Positions 6,329 to 6,905 of a stretch of 6,905 bases of DNA are shown here, piece by piece. A program made the translations under genes and the position numbers. Every line of letters begins with the position of its first letter. The stretch's first letter is position 1. Source of the DNA: Clostridiales bacterium (lineage in GTDB: Bacteria > Bacillota > Clostridia > Oscillospirales > Oscillospiraceae); contig JAAYFX010000178.1 in NCBI GenBank assembly GCA_012728025.1, positions 1 through 6,905 of the forward strand, written 5' to 3'. The notes beneath the pieces are model-generated. The model worked only from the letters and a program-made list of their open reading frames with translations, searched no databases and was not told the DNA's origin.

Positions 6329-6905
6329 ATGAACACAGCTGTTGGTATTGATGTTTCTAAAGGGAAAAGCGTTGTAGCCGCCATGCGCCCCTTTGGCGAG
6401 GTTGCCCTGCCGCCGCGTGAGTTTCTTCACACAAGCGAAGGCCTGTTAGCACTATCGGAGGCGTTGCGCTTGATTGACGGGAATACCCGTGTTATCCTTG
6501 AAGCAACAGGGCGTTATCACGAGCCGGTCGTTATGGCGCTCCGTGAGGCTGGAATCTTTGTAAGCGTTGTCAACCCGAAACTTATCAAGGATTTCGGCAA
6601 CAATTCGCTCCGAAAGGTCAAGACCGACAAGGCCGATGCAGTGAAGATTGCACGGTACGGTCTTGAATATTGGGAAGAGATGCGTGAATTTACTGAAGTC
6701 GATACCACACGCCAGCAACTCAAGCTGTTTTCGCGGCAGTACAACCTGCATATGAAAACGGTCGTGTCGCTGCAAAATAACCTCATTTCACTGCTGGATT
6801 CCGTGTTTCCGGGGATAAACGAGCTGTTTACAAGCCCGGTTCGGGATGACGGTCATCAGAAGTGGGTGGATTTTGTTTGCACCTTTTACCATCGGGATTG
6901 TGTTT
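6329..6905 (+). CDS. IS110-family DEDD transposase/recombinase, N-terminal part
   Basis: The ATG at 6329 lies 5 nt after AGGAGG (6318-6323). 192 codons are open to the right edge with no stop, so this looks intact as far as it can be seen. The RuvC-like catalytic domain is clear: GIDVSK with Asp8, VILEATGRYHEP with Glu58, and KVKTDKADAVKIA with Asp100 and Asp103, giving the full D-E-D-D set. VVNPKLIKDFGN just before the last motif is also typical of the family. A helical linker follows (about residues 125-160). The C-terminal Transposase_20 domain with its catalytic serine lies beyond the window. The enzyme recombines donor and target DNA under guidance of the bridge RNA made from the element's non-coding end. 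The family usually has about 320-450 residues, so roughly half is seen. Confidence 0.93.
   Translation, partial: MNTAVGIDVSKGKSVVAAMRPFGEVALPPREFLHTSEGLLALSEALRLIDGNTRVILEATGRYHEPVVMALREAGIFVSVVNPKLIKDFGNNSLRKVKTDKADAVKIARYGLEYWEEMREFTEVDTTRQQLKLFSRQYNLHMKTVVSLQNNLISLLDSVFPGINELFTSPVRDDGHQKWVDFVCTFYHRDCV

Larger units (their letters stand above)
6049..6905 (+). mobile_element. IS110-family insertion element, left part (right end outside window)
   Basis: The element is recognised by its DEDD transposase gene (from 6329) preceded by about 260 bp of structured non-coding DNA, the layout of IS110-group elements, whose left end encodes the bridge RNA. The left boundary given is approximate: IS110 elements have no terminal inverted repeats and make little or no target duplication, so it cannot be read from one end. 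It must lie upstream of the first stem at 6071 and most likely downstream of the chaperone ATG at 6035. A GTTACC at 6043-6048 that matches a candidate guide loop would place the junction at about 6048-6050. The element is divergent from the eCIS genes and probably separates the chaperone gene from upstream operon members. Confidence 0.8.

Noticed and set aside
6452..6786. Minus-strand ORFs of 107 and 89 codons
   Set aside because: They are shadows of the transposase gene, whose DEDD motifs are intact on the plus strand.
1..6905. CRISPR array, tRNA or rRNA
   Set aside because: No regularly spaced repeats and no cloverleaf or rRNA-like sequence seen on either strand.

Overview
This window looks like a piece of a Bacillota (Clostridia-type) chromosome. 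The reasons are strong AGGAGG-type ribosome binding sites ahead of most genes, moderate GC, free use of ATA/AGG codons, and tightly packed genes. This taxonomic call is inference from style, not from a marker gene.

From about 1 to 6035 the minus strand carries one co-directional block from a contractile injection system (eCIS, phage-tail-like). In transcription order it contains: a tail-assembly-chaperone-like protein (6035-5673); a very small conserved eCIS ORF of the DUF6760 type, too short for many gene finders (5640-5470, conserved reading extending upstream); a T4 gp19-like tube-domain protein with a roughly 280-residue coiled-coil extension (5442-3967); a 910-residue protein with a long Pro/Glu/Ser-rich linker that I cannot assign (3950-1218); a CIS tube/baseplate-type protein (1179-391); and a second, truncated protein with the same NPS signature (332 to the window edge). 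Spacers are short and no internal promoter or terminator is evident, so this is probably one operon. Sheath, spike, baseplate wedge and ATPase genes are not in the window and would be expected on either side.

From about 6050 to the right edge, on the plus strand and divergent from the eCIS block, is the left part of an IS110-family element. It has a structured non-coding left end of about 260 bp, a candidate bridge RNA with several long stems, followed by the N-terminal 192 codons of the DEDD transposase. It sits immediately upstream of the ribosome binding site of the first eCIS gene here and so probably separates this half of the operon from its upstream part.

The most interesting signal is at the junction of the chaperone and DUF6760 ORFs. 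A canonical -1 slippery heptamer (A AAT TTT in the chaperone frame) is followed 8 nt later by a perfect 6-bp hairpin. A -1 shift there reads into the DUF6760 frame, whose conserved N-terminal segment has no ATG, GTG or TTG start of its own. This resembles the G/GT frameshift of long-tailed phages, here in an injection-system operon. A second lead is a GTTACC match between a loop of the candidate bridge RNA and the DNA flanking the element's left end, as expected for a target guide.
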